Shown here: piece after piece, positions 8,069 to 16,702 of the stretch
Numbering within the stretch: position 1 is the stretch's first letter
Layout of the letters: the number at the start of each line of letters is the position of its first letter
Assembly: GCF_902506455.1 (NCBI RefSeq)
Contig: NZ_LR733844.1
Location: 2,059,863 to 2,110,125, forward strand
Source of the DNA: Sphingomonas sp. 8AM
GTDB lineage: Bacteria > Pseudomonadota > Alphaproteobacteria > Sphingomonadales > Sphingomonadaceae
DNA length: 50,263 nucleotides
Direction of reading: 5' to 3'
Made by a program: the position numbers and the translations under genes
Notes under the pieces: model-generated
The model's input: only the letters and a program-made list of their open reading frames with translations
Databases searched by the model: none
Told to the model about the DNA's origin: nothing

Positions 8069-8743
8069 ATGACCCTCTCCGCCCCCGCTCTCCGGAATGA
8101 CGATTTCACCGCGATGCGCCAGGCGATGGTCGCCAGCCAGTTGCGCACCACGCAGGTCAACGATCCGCGCATCGTCGCGGCAATGGCACAGGTGCCCCGC
8201 GAACGCTTCGTGCCCGCGCACGCTGCCGCGCTCGCCTATGTCGATCGCGCGGTCGATCTGGGGCAGGGCCGCGCGCTCAACACGCCGCTCGCCACCGCCA
8301 GGCTTCTGGTGCAGGCGCGGTTGCAGCCGAGCGACCGCGTGCTGCTGATCGGCGCGGCGGCAGGCTATACCGCGGCGGTGCTGGCGTCGCTGGTCGCCGA
8401 GGTCGTGGCGGTGGAATCGCTGCCCGACCTCGCCGCCCATGCGCGTGACGCGCTGGCGCAGACCCCCAACGTCACGCTGGTCGAGGGGCCGCTGGAGCAT
8501 GGGCATCCGGCCGGCGCGCCCTATGACGTGCTGATCGTCGATGGCGCGATCGAGGAACTGCCATCGACGCTGACGTCGCAGGTCGTCGACGGCGGGCGGA
8601 TCGTCAGCGGAATCATCGATCGCAGCGTGTTCCGGCTCGCGGCCGGGACGCATCGCGGTGTAGCTACTGCATTGGCGCCGTTCGCAGATATCGATTCGGT
8701 CCGGCTTCCCGGTTTCGCGCGTCCGCGCAGCTTCACCTTCTGA
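8069..8743 (+). CDS. Protein-L-isoaspartate O-methyltransferase homologue, probably divergent
   Basis: A 224-residue protein with the PIMT-family layout: MRQAMVASQLRTTQVNDPRIVAAMAQVPRERFVP at the N-terminus, then a Rossmann methyltransferase fold. PIMT repairs isoaspartyl residues using AdoMet. Two key segments are altered: the substrate loop usually reading TISQP is replaced by ALNTP (about residue 73), and AdoMet motif I reads VLLIGAAAGY rather than the usual V-E-IG-GSGY type. Activity is therefore doubtful. ATG at 8069 with AGGA upstream at good spacing. tolC starts 11 bases downstream, so the two are probably one unit. Confidence 0.8.
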   Translation: MTLSAPALRNDDFTAMRQAMVASQLRTTQVNDPRIVAAMAQVPRERFVPAHAAALAYVDRAVDLGQGRALNTPLATARLLVQARLQPSDRVLLIGAAAGYTAAVLASLVAEVVAVESLPDLAAHARDALAQTPNVTLVEGPLEHGHPAGAPYDVLIVDGAIEELPSTLTSQVVDGGRIVSGIIDRSVFRLAAGTHRGVATALAPFADIDSVRLPGFARPRSFTF

Positions 8744-8754
8744 GGAACACCCCT

Positions 8755-10290
8755 TTGCGCCTTCGCTCGCCGTCGCTGCTGTCATCGGTTGCCATCACGC
8801 TGGTGCTGGCCGGGGCGATCCCGGCGGCGGCCGCGGCGGAGACGCTGCGCGAGGCGCTGGTGCGCGCCTATCGCGACAATCCGACACTCAACGCGCAGCG
8901 CGCGGCGCAGCGCGCCAACGACGAGAACGTACCGATCGCGCGGTCGCAGGGCCGGCCGAGCGCCTCGGCGCAGACCGGGCTGACGGACAATTTCCTCCGA
9001 GGGGGCAACAGCTTCACCACGCCGGAACGCCGGCTGGACGCGCAATTGGGCGTCACGGTGCCGCTGTATCAGGGCGGACGGGTGCGCAACGGCGTGCTGG
9101 CGGCCGAGACGCGCGTCGAGGCCGGGCAAGCGAACCTGCGCGGGACCGAGGCGACGACCTTCACCGACGTGGTCAGCGCGTACAACAACGTCATTCGCGA
9201 CGAGGCGATCGTCGGGCTCAACACGCAGAACGTTCGTGTGCTGGACACCAATCTGCGCGCCAGCCGCGACCGGTTCGAGGTGGGCGACCTGACGCGCACC
9301 GACGTCGCGCAGTCCGAGGCGCGACTCAGTCTCGCACGCGCGCAGCTGCAATCGGCGCAGGCGACCTTGATCTCCAGCCGTGAGAATTACGTGCGGCTGG
9401 TCGGATCGCCACCGGGCGTGCTTGAGTCGCCACCCGTGCTGCCGGCCTTTCCGCCGTCTGCGGATGGCGCGGTCGACATCGCGATGCAGGATAATCCGAA
9501 CCTGATCGCCGCCCGGCGCGTGCGCGACGCTGCGGATTACGATATTCGCGTCGCGCGCGCCAACCGTCGGCCGCAGGTCAGCGCGACGTTGGGGCAGAAT
9601 TACTTCAACTTCCTCGGCTCGCTGGGGCAGGGCAGCGCCGCCGGGCTGGGCAATGTACAGACCGGCAACGCGACGAGTGCTGGGGTGACGCTCAGCTTGC
9701 CACTCTATCAGGGCGGACGTCCCGGCGCGCTGGTGCGCCAGGCGCAGGAGTTGCGCGGACAGGCGATCGAGCAGGCGACGGCGGCGGAGCGGCAGGTGAT
9801 CGCCTCGGCGCGCTCGGCCTATGCGGTATGGCGATCGTCGCTTGAGGTGATCGCGTCGAGCGAGGCGGCGGTCAACGCCAACAAGTTGAGCCTTGAGGGC
9901 GTGCGCGCCGAGAACAGCGTCGGCACCCGTACCGTGCTCGACATCCTCAACGCCGAACAGGAATTGCTCAACAGCCAGGTGACGCTCGTGTCGGCGCGGC
10001 GCGACGCCTATGTCGCGGGTTTCGCGCTGCTGGCGGCAATGGGCCATGCCGAAGCGGAGGATCTGGGGCTGGACGGCGGACCGCTGTACGACCCGACGAT
10101 CCATTACGCCAAGGTGCGCGGCAAGCTGAACGATTTCGATGACGGGCAACGCGCGGTTCCGGTCTCGCGCAGCACCTCCGACACGCCGGCGCAGACCGCC
10201 ACCGTCACGCGTCCGCTCGATCCGCTGCTCGAAAGCAATGTTGACAGGACGCCCGCATTGACGACAGGTGTCGACACACCCCGCCCGTAA
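8755..10290 (+). CDS. tolC: TolC family outer-membrane efflux/secretion protein
   Basis: A 511-residue protein with a signal peptide (VAITLVLAGAIPAAAAA) followed by ETLREALVRAYRDNPTLNAQRA, the typical start of the mature OEP/TolC domain. Two internal repeats of long coiled helices are visible, each with an L-PLYQGGR strand (about residues 102 and 320). TolC trimers form the outer-membrane channel of type I secretion and RND pumps. The start is TTG at 8755, with GAGGA eight bases upstream. The tail (last ~60 residues) is polar and probably disordered. Confidence 0.92.
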   Translation: MRLRSPSLLSSVAITLVLAGAIPAAAAAETLREALVRAYRDNPTLNAQRAAQRANDENVPIARSQGRPSASAQTGLTDNFLRGGNSFTTPERRLDAQLGVTVPLYQGGRVRNGVLAAETRVEAGQANLRGTEATTFTDVVSAYNNVIRDEAIVGLNTQNVRVLDTNLRASRDRFEVGDLTRTDVAQSEARLSLARAQLQSAQATLISSRENYVRLVGSPPGVLESPPVLPAFPPSADGAVDIAMQDNPNLIAARRVRDAADYDIRVARANRRPQVSATLGQNYFNFLGSLGQGSAAGLGNVQTGNATSAGVTLSLPLYQGGRPGALVRQAQELRGQAIEQATAAERQVIASARSAYAVWRSSLEVIASSEAAVNANKLSLEGVRAENSVGTRTVLDILNAEQELLNSQVTLVSARRDAYVAGFALLAAMGHAEAEDLGLDGGPLYDPTIHYAKVRGKLNDFDDGQRAVPVSRSTSDTPAQTATVTRPLDPLLESNVDRTPALTTGVDTPRP

Positions 10291-10320
10291 TGGATCGGGC
10301 AGCGTTGTGAGGTTGACCCG

Positions 10321-10923
10321 ATGGGGGATTTGAGCGGCGAGCCGTCGATGGAAGACATTCTCGCCTCGATCAAGCGGGTCATCAAGGAGGGCGAGGCGCC
10401 CGCGCCGCGGCGTGCCCCGATGCCTGCGGCGCGCGACGAGGATGAGCCGACCCGCGACCAGATCCTCGAGCTGAACGAGCCGCTGACGCCGCCGGCCCCG
10501 ACGCCGGTGCCGCCGCCACCGGCCTCGTTCGCGCCGCCGGGCGTCGAGGCATTTGAGGAGCGGGTGGCGCCGCCGGTCGCTTCTGCGCCGGCGCCGAGCG
10601 TCACGCCGGCTCCGGCTCCCGAACCTGCGGCGGTGGCGAGCGCACCCCCGCCGACACCCGCACCTGCGCCGGTTGCTGCACCCACCCGGACGCTTGACGA
10701 GCCGTCGGTCGTCTCGGCGGCGACGGTGCAGGCCACGCGCGGTGCGCTGGGCGCACTGTCGAAGCTGATCGTGAAGCCCGAGCCCGAGAGCGACGGGACG
10801 CTGGAAGGTCTGGTGCGCGAGATGCTGCGCCCGATGCTGAGCGACTGGCTCGACCAGAATCTGCCGCATCTCGTCGAGCAGATGGTGGCGCGCGAGATCG
10901 CCAAGATCACCAAGCAGGGGTGA
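10321..10923 (+). CDS. popZ: PopZ-like polar organising protein (DUF2497)
   Basis: A 200-residue protein with the three-part PopZ design: N-terminal helix SMEDILASIKRVIKEG (residues ~9-24), a long Pro/Ala/Glu-rich disordered middle (~30-130), and a C-terminal helical oligomerisation region with EGLVREMLRPMLSDWLDQN and MVAREIAKI. PopZ in Caulobacter self-assembles at the cell pole and tethers the chromosome via ParB. ATG at 10321. The gene follows tolC by 30 bases and is in the wider neighbourhood of valS, an order known from other alphaproteobacteria. The tail matches the family well; polar function here is inferred. Confidence 0.88.
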   Translation: MGDLSGEPSMEDILASIKRVIKEGEAPAPRRAPMPAARDEDEPTRDQILELNEPLTPPAPTPVPPPPASFAPPGVEAFEERVAPPVASAPAPSVTPAPAPEPAAVASAPPPTPAPAPVAAPTRTLDEPSVVSAATVQATRGALGALSKLIVKPEPESDGTLEGLVREMLRPMLSDWLDQNLPHLVEQMVAREIAKITKQG

Positions 10924-10950
10924 TCGCCGGTTCCCAAGGTACAAATTTCC

Positions 10951-11074
10951 TCGTCATTCCGGACTTGATCCGGGATCCCGCTTCTGCGCTTCCGTCGTCG
11001 AAGGCGGGCGTGGCGATGGCTAGATCATGATAACGCCTACTTGATCCGTCATTGCTTCGCTACGCTCGCAATGC
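10951..11074. repeat. REP-like repeat units downstream of popZ
   Basis: Two separate units: CGTCATTCCGGACTTGATCC with a continuation to 10980, and a CATTGC-type unit at 11047-11074 (CGTCATTGCTTCGCTACGCT...). Both unit types recur elsewhere in the window (13257, 16501, 16638, 21481, 23366, 26711, 45575). No gene is seen in 10924-11192. Confidence 0.75.
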
Positions 11075-11192
11075 CGTATGGTATATTCGATCTCACGTCA
11101 TCGCCCTCTATGGGAGGGGATCGCTGCCATCTTTGCAGGCAGCACGCGGCGCGATTGTCTCGCGTGCAACCTTCTGCTTTATCATCGCGCTT

Positions 11193-13223
11193 ATGAAGAT
11201 GCTGACTTCCGCGACCCTGCTCACGCTTGCCGCCACTGTCGCCGTTCCCGCCGCCGCGCGGCAGCTCACCATCGATGATGTCGCAGCGCTCAGCCGCGTC
11301 GGCACGCCGGCGAGGTCGAAGGACGGGCGCTGGCTGGTGTGGGCGCAACGCGAGACGGATACCGCAGCCGATCGCGGGCGTTACGATCTCTGGAAGCTCG
11401 ACCTGACCCGCAAGGGCGCGCCGCCGGTGAAGCTCGCCGCTGACCCGCAGCTCGACGAGAACGACCCGCAACTGGTCGGCAACATCGTCTATTTCACCGC
11501 CGACGATGCGCTCTGGTCGGTGCCGGTGACGGGTGGCACGCCGCGGCGGCTGACCGACTTCAAGGGTGGGTTCAACGGCTTCAAGGTCGCGCCGACCGGC
11601 GACCGCGTGCTGATCTGGGCGGATCGTCGCCCCGGCGCGCCGTCGCTGGAGCCGGCGACCGACAAGAAGCTCGCCAATCCGGGCAGCGGGCGTACCTACG
11701 ACCAGTTGTTCGTGCGGCATTGGGATACGTGGGCGGACGGCAATCGCTCGCAATTGTTCGTGCTGCCGCTGACCGCCGCGGGAGCGCGGGGCAACGGGCG
11801 CGCGCTGGCCCCGGCGTTGCTCGGCGATACGCCGTCCAAGCCGTTCGGCGGCGCGGAGGAGGTGAACTGGAGCCCGGACGGTCGCACCGTCTATTTCGCG
11901 CTGCGCGAGCCGGGACGGATCGAGCCGCTGTCGACGAATCTCGACATCTTTTCAGTGCCCGCCGACGCCAGCGCCGCGCCGGCTAACCTGACCGCGACCA
12001 ATCAGGCCACCGATACGCAGCCGACCGTGTCACCGGACGGGCGCAAGCTGGCGTGGCTGGCGATGCGGCGCGCGGGCTATGAGGCGGATCGTTTCGTGGT
12101 GATGGTGCGCGATCTTGCCTCGGGGCAGACGGTGTCGCTGACCGAGCGTTGGGATCGCTCGCCGGGGTCGCTGCAATGGGCGCCCGACTCGCGGTCGCTC
12201 TATGTCACCGCCGACGACACCCAGGAAACGCCGCTTTTTCAGGTGGATGTCGTGCACGGGCAGGTCACCCGGCTGACCGGCGACGGGCATGTTTCCGGCG
12301 TGGCGGTCGGCCGGCAGGGGGTCGTGGTATCGATGAGCAGCCTGACCGCGCCGGACGATTTTTTCCGCGTCGGCCCGATGCTTAGCACATCGCGGCTGAC
12401 GCAGGTCAACGCCGCCAAGCTCGCGAACATCGACATGCCGGAGGTCGAGCGTTTCAGCTTCAAGGGCGCGAATGGTGACACCGTCTGGGGCTATGCGGTG
12501 CGTCCTTTCGGCGCAGGGGGCAAGGTTCCGGTCGCTTTCATGGTGCATGGCGGGCCGCAGGGATCAAGCAACAACAGTTGGTCGTACCGCTGGAACCCCG
12601 CGGCGTTCGCCGGAGCAGGTTATGGGCTGGTCGCCGTCGATTTCCACGGCTCGACGGGGTATGGGCAGGCGTTCACCGACGCGATCCGCAATAATTGGGG
12701 CGGCTGGCCGCTGGAGGATCTGCAAAAGGGGCTCGCGGCCGCGACGACGAAGTTCACTTGGCTCGACGGCGACAACGCCTGCGCGCTCGGCGCGAGCTAT
12801 GGCGGCTATATGATGAACTGGATCGAGGGGCGCTGGCCCGATCGCTTCAAGTGCATCGTCCAGCATGACGGCGTCTTCGACGCGCGGGCGATGGCGTACG
12901 AGACCGAAGAGCTGTGGTTCGACGAATGGGAGCACGGCGGGAAGGCCTATTTCCAGGACCCGCAGGCATTCGAGAAGTGGAACCCGGTCAATTACGTCGA
13001 CAGGTGGAAGACCCCGCAACTGGTGATTACAGGCGAGAAGGACTTCCGCATTCCCTATACGCAGGGGCTGGCGGCGTTCACCGCGCTGCAACGGCGCGAC
13101 ATTCCGTCGCGGTTGCTGGTGTTCCCCAACGAGAACCATTGGGTGCTGAAGCCGTCCAATTCGCGGCAATGGTATCGCGAGGTGCTGGGCTGGATGGATC
13201 GCTGGACGAAGGGTGCGCGATAG
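11193..13223 (+). CDS. Secreted S9 family peptidase (prolyl oligopeptidase / acylaminoacyl-peptidase type)
   Basis: A 676-residue protein with a signal peptide (MLTSATLLTLAATVAVPAAA), an N-terminal beta-propeller (WD40-like repeats such as VSPDGRKLAWLA and WAPDSRSLYVTADD, about residues 30-400) and a C-terminal alpha/beta-hydrolase domain. The catalytic triad is predicted as S535 (GASYGGYM), D617 (TGEKDFRIP) and H649 (NENHW). Such enzymes cleave short peptides, often after proline or acylated residues. I chose the ATG at 11193 because the upstream extension is repeat-derived and the signal peptide begins here. Likely periplasmic. Confidence 0.92.
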   Translation: MKMLTSATLLTLAATVAVPAAARQLTIDDVAALSRVGTPARSKDGRWLVWAQRETDTAADRGRYDLWKLDLTRKGAPPVKLAADPQLDENDPQLVGNIVYFTADDALWSVPVTGGTPRRLTDFKGGFNGFKVAPTGDRVLIWADRRPGAPSLEPATDKKLANPGSGRTYDQLFVRHWDTWADGNRSQLFVLPLTAAGARGNGRALAPALLGDTPSKPFGGAEEVNWSPDGRTVYFALREPGRIEPLSTNLDIFSVPADASAAPANLTATNQATDTQPTVSPDGRKLAWLAMRRAGYEADRFVVMVRDLASGQTVSLTERWDRSPGSLQWAPDSRSLYVTADDTQETPLFQVDVVHGQVTRLTGDGHVSGVAVGRQGVVVSMSSLTAPDDFFRVGPMLSTSRLTQVNAAKLANIDMPEVERFSFKGANGDTVWGYAVRPFGAGGKVPVAFMVHGGPQGSSNNSWSYRWNPAAFAGAGYGLVAVDFHGSTGYGQAFTDAIRNNWGGWPLEDLQKGLAAATTKFTWLDGDNACALGASYGGYMMNWIEGRWPDRFKCIVQHDGVFDARAMAYETEELWFDEWEHGGKAYFQDPQAFEKWNPVNYVDRWKTPQLVITGEKDFRIPYTQGLAAFTALQRRDIPSRLLVFPNENHWVLKPSNSRQWYREVLGWMDRWTKGAR

Positions 13224-13256
13224 GATCGATTGACGTAACCGAGCGCCCGCCTTCTC

Positions 13257-13282
13257 CCGTCATCCAAGTCCGGGGCGACGAA
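13257..13282. repeat. Single REP-like unit between convergent genes
   Basis: CCCGTCATCCAAGTCCGGGG and the following GCGACGA match the GTCATTCC-GGACTTGATCC family in the opposite sense. It lies in the gap between the S9 peptidase and the hemerythrin-like gene. Confidence 0.6.
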
Positions 13283-13341
13283 AGGGGGCGGCGGCCGACA
13301 GGCAGGCCGATCCGCCATAACGACCGGAATGTCGACCGGCC

Positions 13342-13728
13342 CTAAGCCGCCGACAGCCGCGGGAACAGTTCGCGCTCCTCCCACGCCAGCCGCATCCGCA
13401 TCCGCTGCTGCAGCTTGAGCACCGCCTTCGTATAATCGTCCCATTCGCCGGGAATCCGCGACGGCGGCCAGGTCCGGACGTGCGCGCTATATTCGGCGAG
13501 CAGCGCCTGCATGTCGGCTGCCAGCGCCGCGGCGAGCGGTGCGCCGGGCAGCGTCCGCCCGGCCTCGTTGTCCTCGTCGACGCGGTGGCGGTGCAGCAGG
13601 TGCGAGAAGAGCACGCGCTCGCGCAGCATTTCTGCCGCGACCGCGTCGTGACCGCGCGTCAGCAGCGCGGAAAACCGCTGCATCGCCGCGCGGATTTCAT
13701 CATGATCTTTCTGAAATCGCCCCATCAT
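13342..13728 (-). CDS. Hemerythrin-like (HHE) domain protein
   Basis: A 128-residue all-helical protein with metal-ligand-type residues spaced through four helices: KDHDEIRAAM near the N-terminus, FSHLLHRHRVDEDN in helix 2, YSAHVRTW in helix 3 and WEERELFPRL at the C-terminus. HHE proteins bind di-iron and sense or handle oxygen, NO or iron. The ATG at 13728 is preferred over one 16 codons earlier because AAGGG lies at suitable spacing and the upstream residues are not family-like. It is divergent from valS with about 100 bases between. Confidence 0.75.
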   Translation of the reverse strand: MMGRFQKDHDEIRAAMQRFSALLTRGHDAVAAEMLRERVLFSHLLHRHRVDEDNEAGRTLPGAPLAAALAADMQALLAEYSAHVRTWPPSRIPGEWDDYTKAVLKLQQRMRMRLAWEERELFPRLSAA

Positions 13729-13827
13729 TCCCCAGCCCTTGCCCCGAAGGACTGGTAAAGCGCGCGGGTTAAGCAAGTGTTGGCCAGCGGCTTCTCAGCA
13801 GGGAAAGCTGTGGCTACAGACACGCAC

Positions 13828-16491
13828 ATGACCGAGCTTCCCAAGACCTTCGATCCCGCCGCCATCGAATCCAAATGGTATGCCCATTGGGAGGACAAGG
13901 GCCTGTTCCGCCCCGACCGGCCGAATGCCGAACCGTGGACGATCGTCAACCCGCCGCCCAACGTGACGGGTTCGCTGCACATCGGCCATGCGCTCGACAA
14001 CACGTTGCAGGACATCCTGACGCGGCACGCGCGGCTGAAGGGCAAGGATGCGCTGTGGGTGGTCGGCACCGACCACGCCGGGATCGCGACGCAGATGGTG
14101 GTCGAGCGGCAGATGGCGCTGACCCAGCAGAAGCGCACCGATTTCTTGCGGGAAGAATTTGTCGGCAAGGTTTGGGAATGGAAGGCGGAAAGCGGCGGGC
14201 AGATCACGCGGCAGCTGCGCCGGCTCGGCTGCTCGATGGACTGGGCGAACGAGCGGTTCACGATGGACGAGGGCTTCAGCAAGGCGGTGCTGAAGGTGTT
14301 CGTCGAGCTGCACGCGCGCGGGTTGCTCTATCGCGACAAACGGCTGGTCAATTGGGACCCGGGTCTCGGCACCGCGATCAGCGACCTCGAGGTCGAGACG
14401 CGCGAGGTCCGCGGCAGCTTCTGGCATTTGCGCTATCCGCTCGCGGACGGATCGGGGCATATCGACGTCGCGACGACGCGGCCGGAGACGATGCTTGCCG
14501 ATATGGCGATCGCGGTGCATCCCGAGGACGAGCGCTATCGCGCGCTGGTCGGTCAGCAGGTGCGGCTGCCGATCACCGGGCGGCTGATCCCGATCGTCGC
14601 CGACGAACACGCCGATCCGGCGCTCGGCTCGGGCGCGGTGAAGATCACGCCGGGGCATGACTTCAACGACTTCGAGGTCGGCCGCCGCGCCGGGATCGAG
14701 GCGCGCGACATGCTCAACATGCTCGATGGGCAGGCGCGCGTGGTGCAGACCGCTGACGGGCTGATCCCGGCCGAGTTCCTGGGGCTGACCACCGCCGAGG
14801 CGCGCAAGGCGGTCGTCGCGCGATTGAAGGGCAAGGGCGTGCTGATCCCGCATGTCGACAAGGAGGGCGTCGAACATGACGCCGAGGCGCGCACGATCCA
14901 GACGCCCTATGGCGACCGTTCGGGGGTGGTGATCGAGCCGTGGCTGACCGACCAATGGTATGTCGATGCCGCGACGCTGGCGAAGCCGGCGATCGAGGCG
15001 GTGCGATCGGGCAAGATCAGGATCGTGCCGAAGACGTGGGAGAAGACGTTCTTCAACTGGATGGAGAATATCCAGCCGTGGTGTGTCTCGCGGCAATTGT
15101 GGTGGGGCCATCGGATACCGGCGTGGTTTGCCGACGATGGTCGGATCTTCGTTGCGGAGAATGCCGCGGAAGCACAGGCGCAGGCGGGTGACGGGGTCGC
15201 GCTGCGGCAGGACGAGGACGTCCTCGACACGTGGTTCTCCAGCGCGCTGTGGCCGTTCGCGACGATGGGCTGGCCCGAGAACGCCGACCCGACGCTCGGC
15301 GGCCGCTATCCCAATGACGTGCTGATCTCGGGCTTCGACATCCTGTTCTTCTGGGACGCGCGGATGATGATGCAGGGCATCGAGTTCATGGGCGATGTGC
15401 CGTTCAGGACACTCTACCTGCACGGCCTCGTCCGTGCGGCGGACGGCGCGAAGATGTCGAAGTCGAAGGGCAATACCGTCGATCCGCTCGGGCTGATCGA
15501 TGCTTATGGCGCCGACGCGCTGCGCTTCTTCATGGCGGCGATGGAAAGCCAGGGCCGCGACATCAAGATGGATGAGAAGCGCGTCGAGGGCTATCGCAAC
15601 TTCGCGACCAAGCTGTGGAACGCCAGCCGTTTCGCACAGGCTAACGGCATCGGCGGATCGACGACGATCGAGCCGCCGGTCGCGACTTTGGCGGTCAACA
15701 AGTGGATCATCGCCGAGACGGTCGCGGCGGTGCAGGCGGTCGACCTCGCGCTCGCCGACTATCGCTTCGACGCGGCGGCGAATGCGATCTATCAGTTCGT
15801 GTGGAGCCGGTTCTGCGACTGGTATCTCGAACTCATCAAGCCTGTCTCGAGCGCAGTCGAGAGGGGCGCGATCGACGACGAGACGAAGGCGGTCGCGGGC
15901 TGGGTGCTCGACCAGATCCTGATCCTGCTCCACCCGTTCATGCCGTTCATCACCGAGGAATTGTGGCACGCGCTGGCTCCCCGCGCGCATGAGCTGATCG
16001 TCGCGCACTGGCCGATGGCCAATGCGCGTGCGCTCGATCCGGCGGCGACGACGCAGATCGGGCGCGCGATCGAGCTGGTCGAGGCGGTGCGCGGCGCGCG
16101 GGCCGAACTCAACGTCCCGCCGGGCGCGAAGATCGCGCTGCACACCGGCGCGGGCAGCGTCCCGGCGGAGATCGCGCCATATGTCGAGCGGCTGGCGCGG
16201 GTGACGCTGACGGCGGGCGAGGCGCAGGGGGCGCGTGCGCCGATCCTGTGGGGGGCGGAGACGTTCGCGCTGGCGCTGGACGGCGTGATCGACCTCGATG
16301 CCGAGCGGCAGCGATTGCAGAAGTCGCTGGCGGCGGCGGAGAAGGAGCGCGATGCGCTGGCCGGGCGGCTGGGCAATGCGAGCTTCGTCGAGCGCGCCAA
16401 GCCGGAGGCGGTCGAGAAGGCGCGCGCCGATCATGCCGAAAAGAGCGCCGATGCGGAGCGGTTTGCGGCGGCGTTGGCGCGGTTGGGTTGA
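13828..16491 (+). CDS. valS: Valine-tRNA ligase
   Basis: An 887-residue class I synthetase that charges tRNA-Val. The HIGH signature is [11 protein letters not shown] after PPPNVTG, and KMSKS appears intact as [12 protein letters not shown]. Between them lie the CP1 editing domain ([17 protein letters not shown]) and the WWGHRIPAW segment. The C-terminus is a tRNA-arm coiled coil ([20 protein letters not shown]...). The ATG at 13828 matches the usual ValS beginning ([20 protein letters not shown]); an upstream TTG would add 17 unrelated residues. Confidence 0.98.
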   Translation: MTELPKTFDPAAIESKWYAHWEDKGLFRPDRPNAEPWTIVNPPPNVTGSLHIGHALDNTLQDILTRHARLKGKDALWVVGTDHAGIATQMVVERQMALTQQKRTDFLREEFVGKVWEWKAESGGQITRQLRRLGCSMDWANERFTMDEGFSKAVLKVFVELHARGLLYRDKRLVNWDPGLGTAISDLEVETREVRGSFWHLRYPLADGSGHIDVATTRPETMLADMAIAVHPEDERYRALVGQQVRLPITGRLIPIVADEHADPALGSGAVKITPGHDFNDFEVGRRAGIEARDMLNMLDGQARVVQTADGLIPAEFLGLTTAEARKAVVARLKGKGVLIPHVDKEGVEHDAEARTIQTPYGDRSGVVIEPWLTDQWYVDAATLAKPAIEAVRSGKIRIVPKTWEKTFFNWMENIQPWCVSRQLWWGHRIPAWFADDGRIFVAENAAEAQAQAGDGVALRQDEDVLDTWFSSALWPFATMGWPENADPTLGGRYPNDVLISGFDILFFWDARMMMQGIEFMGDVPFRTLYLHGLVRAADGAKMSKSKGNTVDPLGLIDAYGADALRFFMAAMESQGRDIKMDEKRVEGYRNFATKLWNASRFAQANGIGGSTTIEPPVATLAVNKWIIAETVAAVQAVDLALADYRFDAAANAIYQFVWSRFCDWYLELIKPVSSAVERGAIDDETKAVAGWVLDQILILLHPFMPFITEELWHALAPRAHELIVAHWPMANARALDPAATTQIGRAIELVEAVRGARAELNVPPGAKIALHTGAGSVPAEIAPYVERLARVTLTAGEAQGARAPILWGAETFALALDGVIDLDAERQRLQKSLAAAEKERDALAGRLGNASFVERAKPEAVEKARADHAEKSADAERFAAALARLG

Positions 16492-16500
16492 CGTCCCGTT

Positions 16501-16587
16501 CGTCGCCCCGGGCTTGACCCGGGGCCCCGCTAATCTGCCACGATCCGGTAAGAAGAAGCGGGGCCTGGATCAAGTCCGGGGCGTCGG
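16501..16587. repeat. REP-like inverted repeat between valS and LOV kinase
   Basis: Left arm 16503-16530 and right arm 16558-16583 are imperfect reverse complements built on GCCCCGGGCTTGACCCGGGG. The loop includes AAGAAGAAGC, also seen in the copy at 45575. It lies between convergent genes and could stop transcription from both sides. Confidence 0.8.
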
Positions 16588-16637
16588 ATCGTGGGTGAAG
16601 GGCGGGCATTTGCCGTGCCGCCCGCGAAACGCCGCCT

Positions 16638-16667
16638 CGTCATTGCGAACGTGGCGAGGCAATGACG
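16638..16667. repeat. Short CATTGC-type palindromic repeat
   Basis: CGTCATTGC and GCAATGACG form the ends of a 30-base imperfect palindrome, a reduced version of the large element at 23366-23442. Confidence 0.65.
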
Positions 16668-16702
16668 GAAGTAGGGGAGCGTCGGTCGACTTCGGGCGAC
16701 GC

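Noticed and set aside
8782..10944. Long minus-strand frame of about 720 residues opposite tolC and popZ
   Set aside because: Composition typical of antisense to GC-rich genes; the plus-strand products have clear families and signals.
13795..16434. Long minus-strand frame of about 880 residues opposite valS
   Set aside because: Antisense shadow of valS; His/Arg/Asp-rich with no motif.
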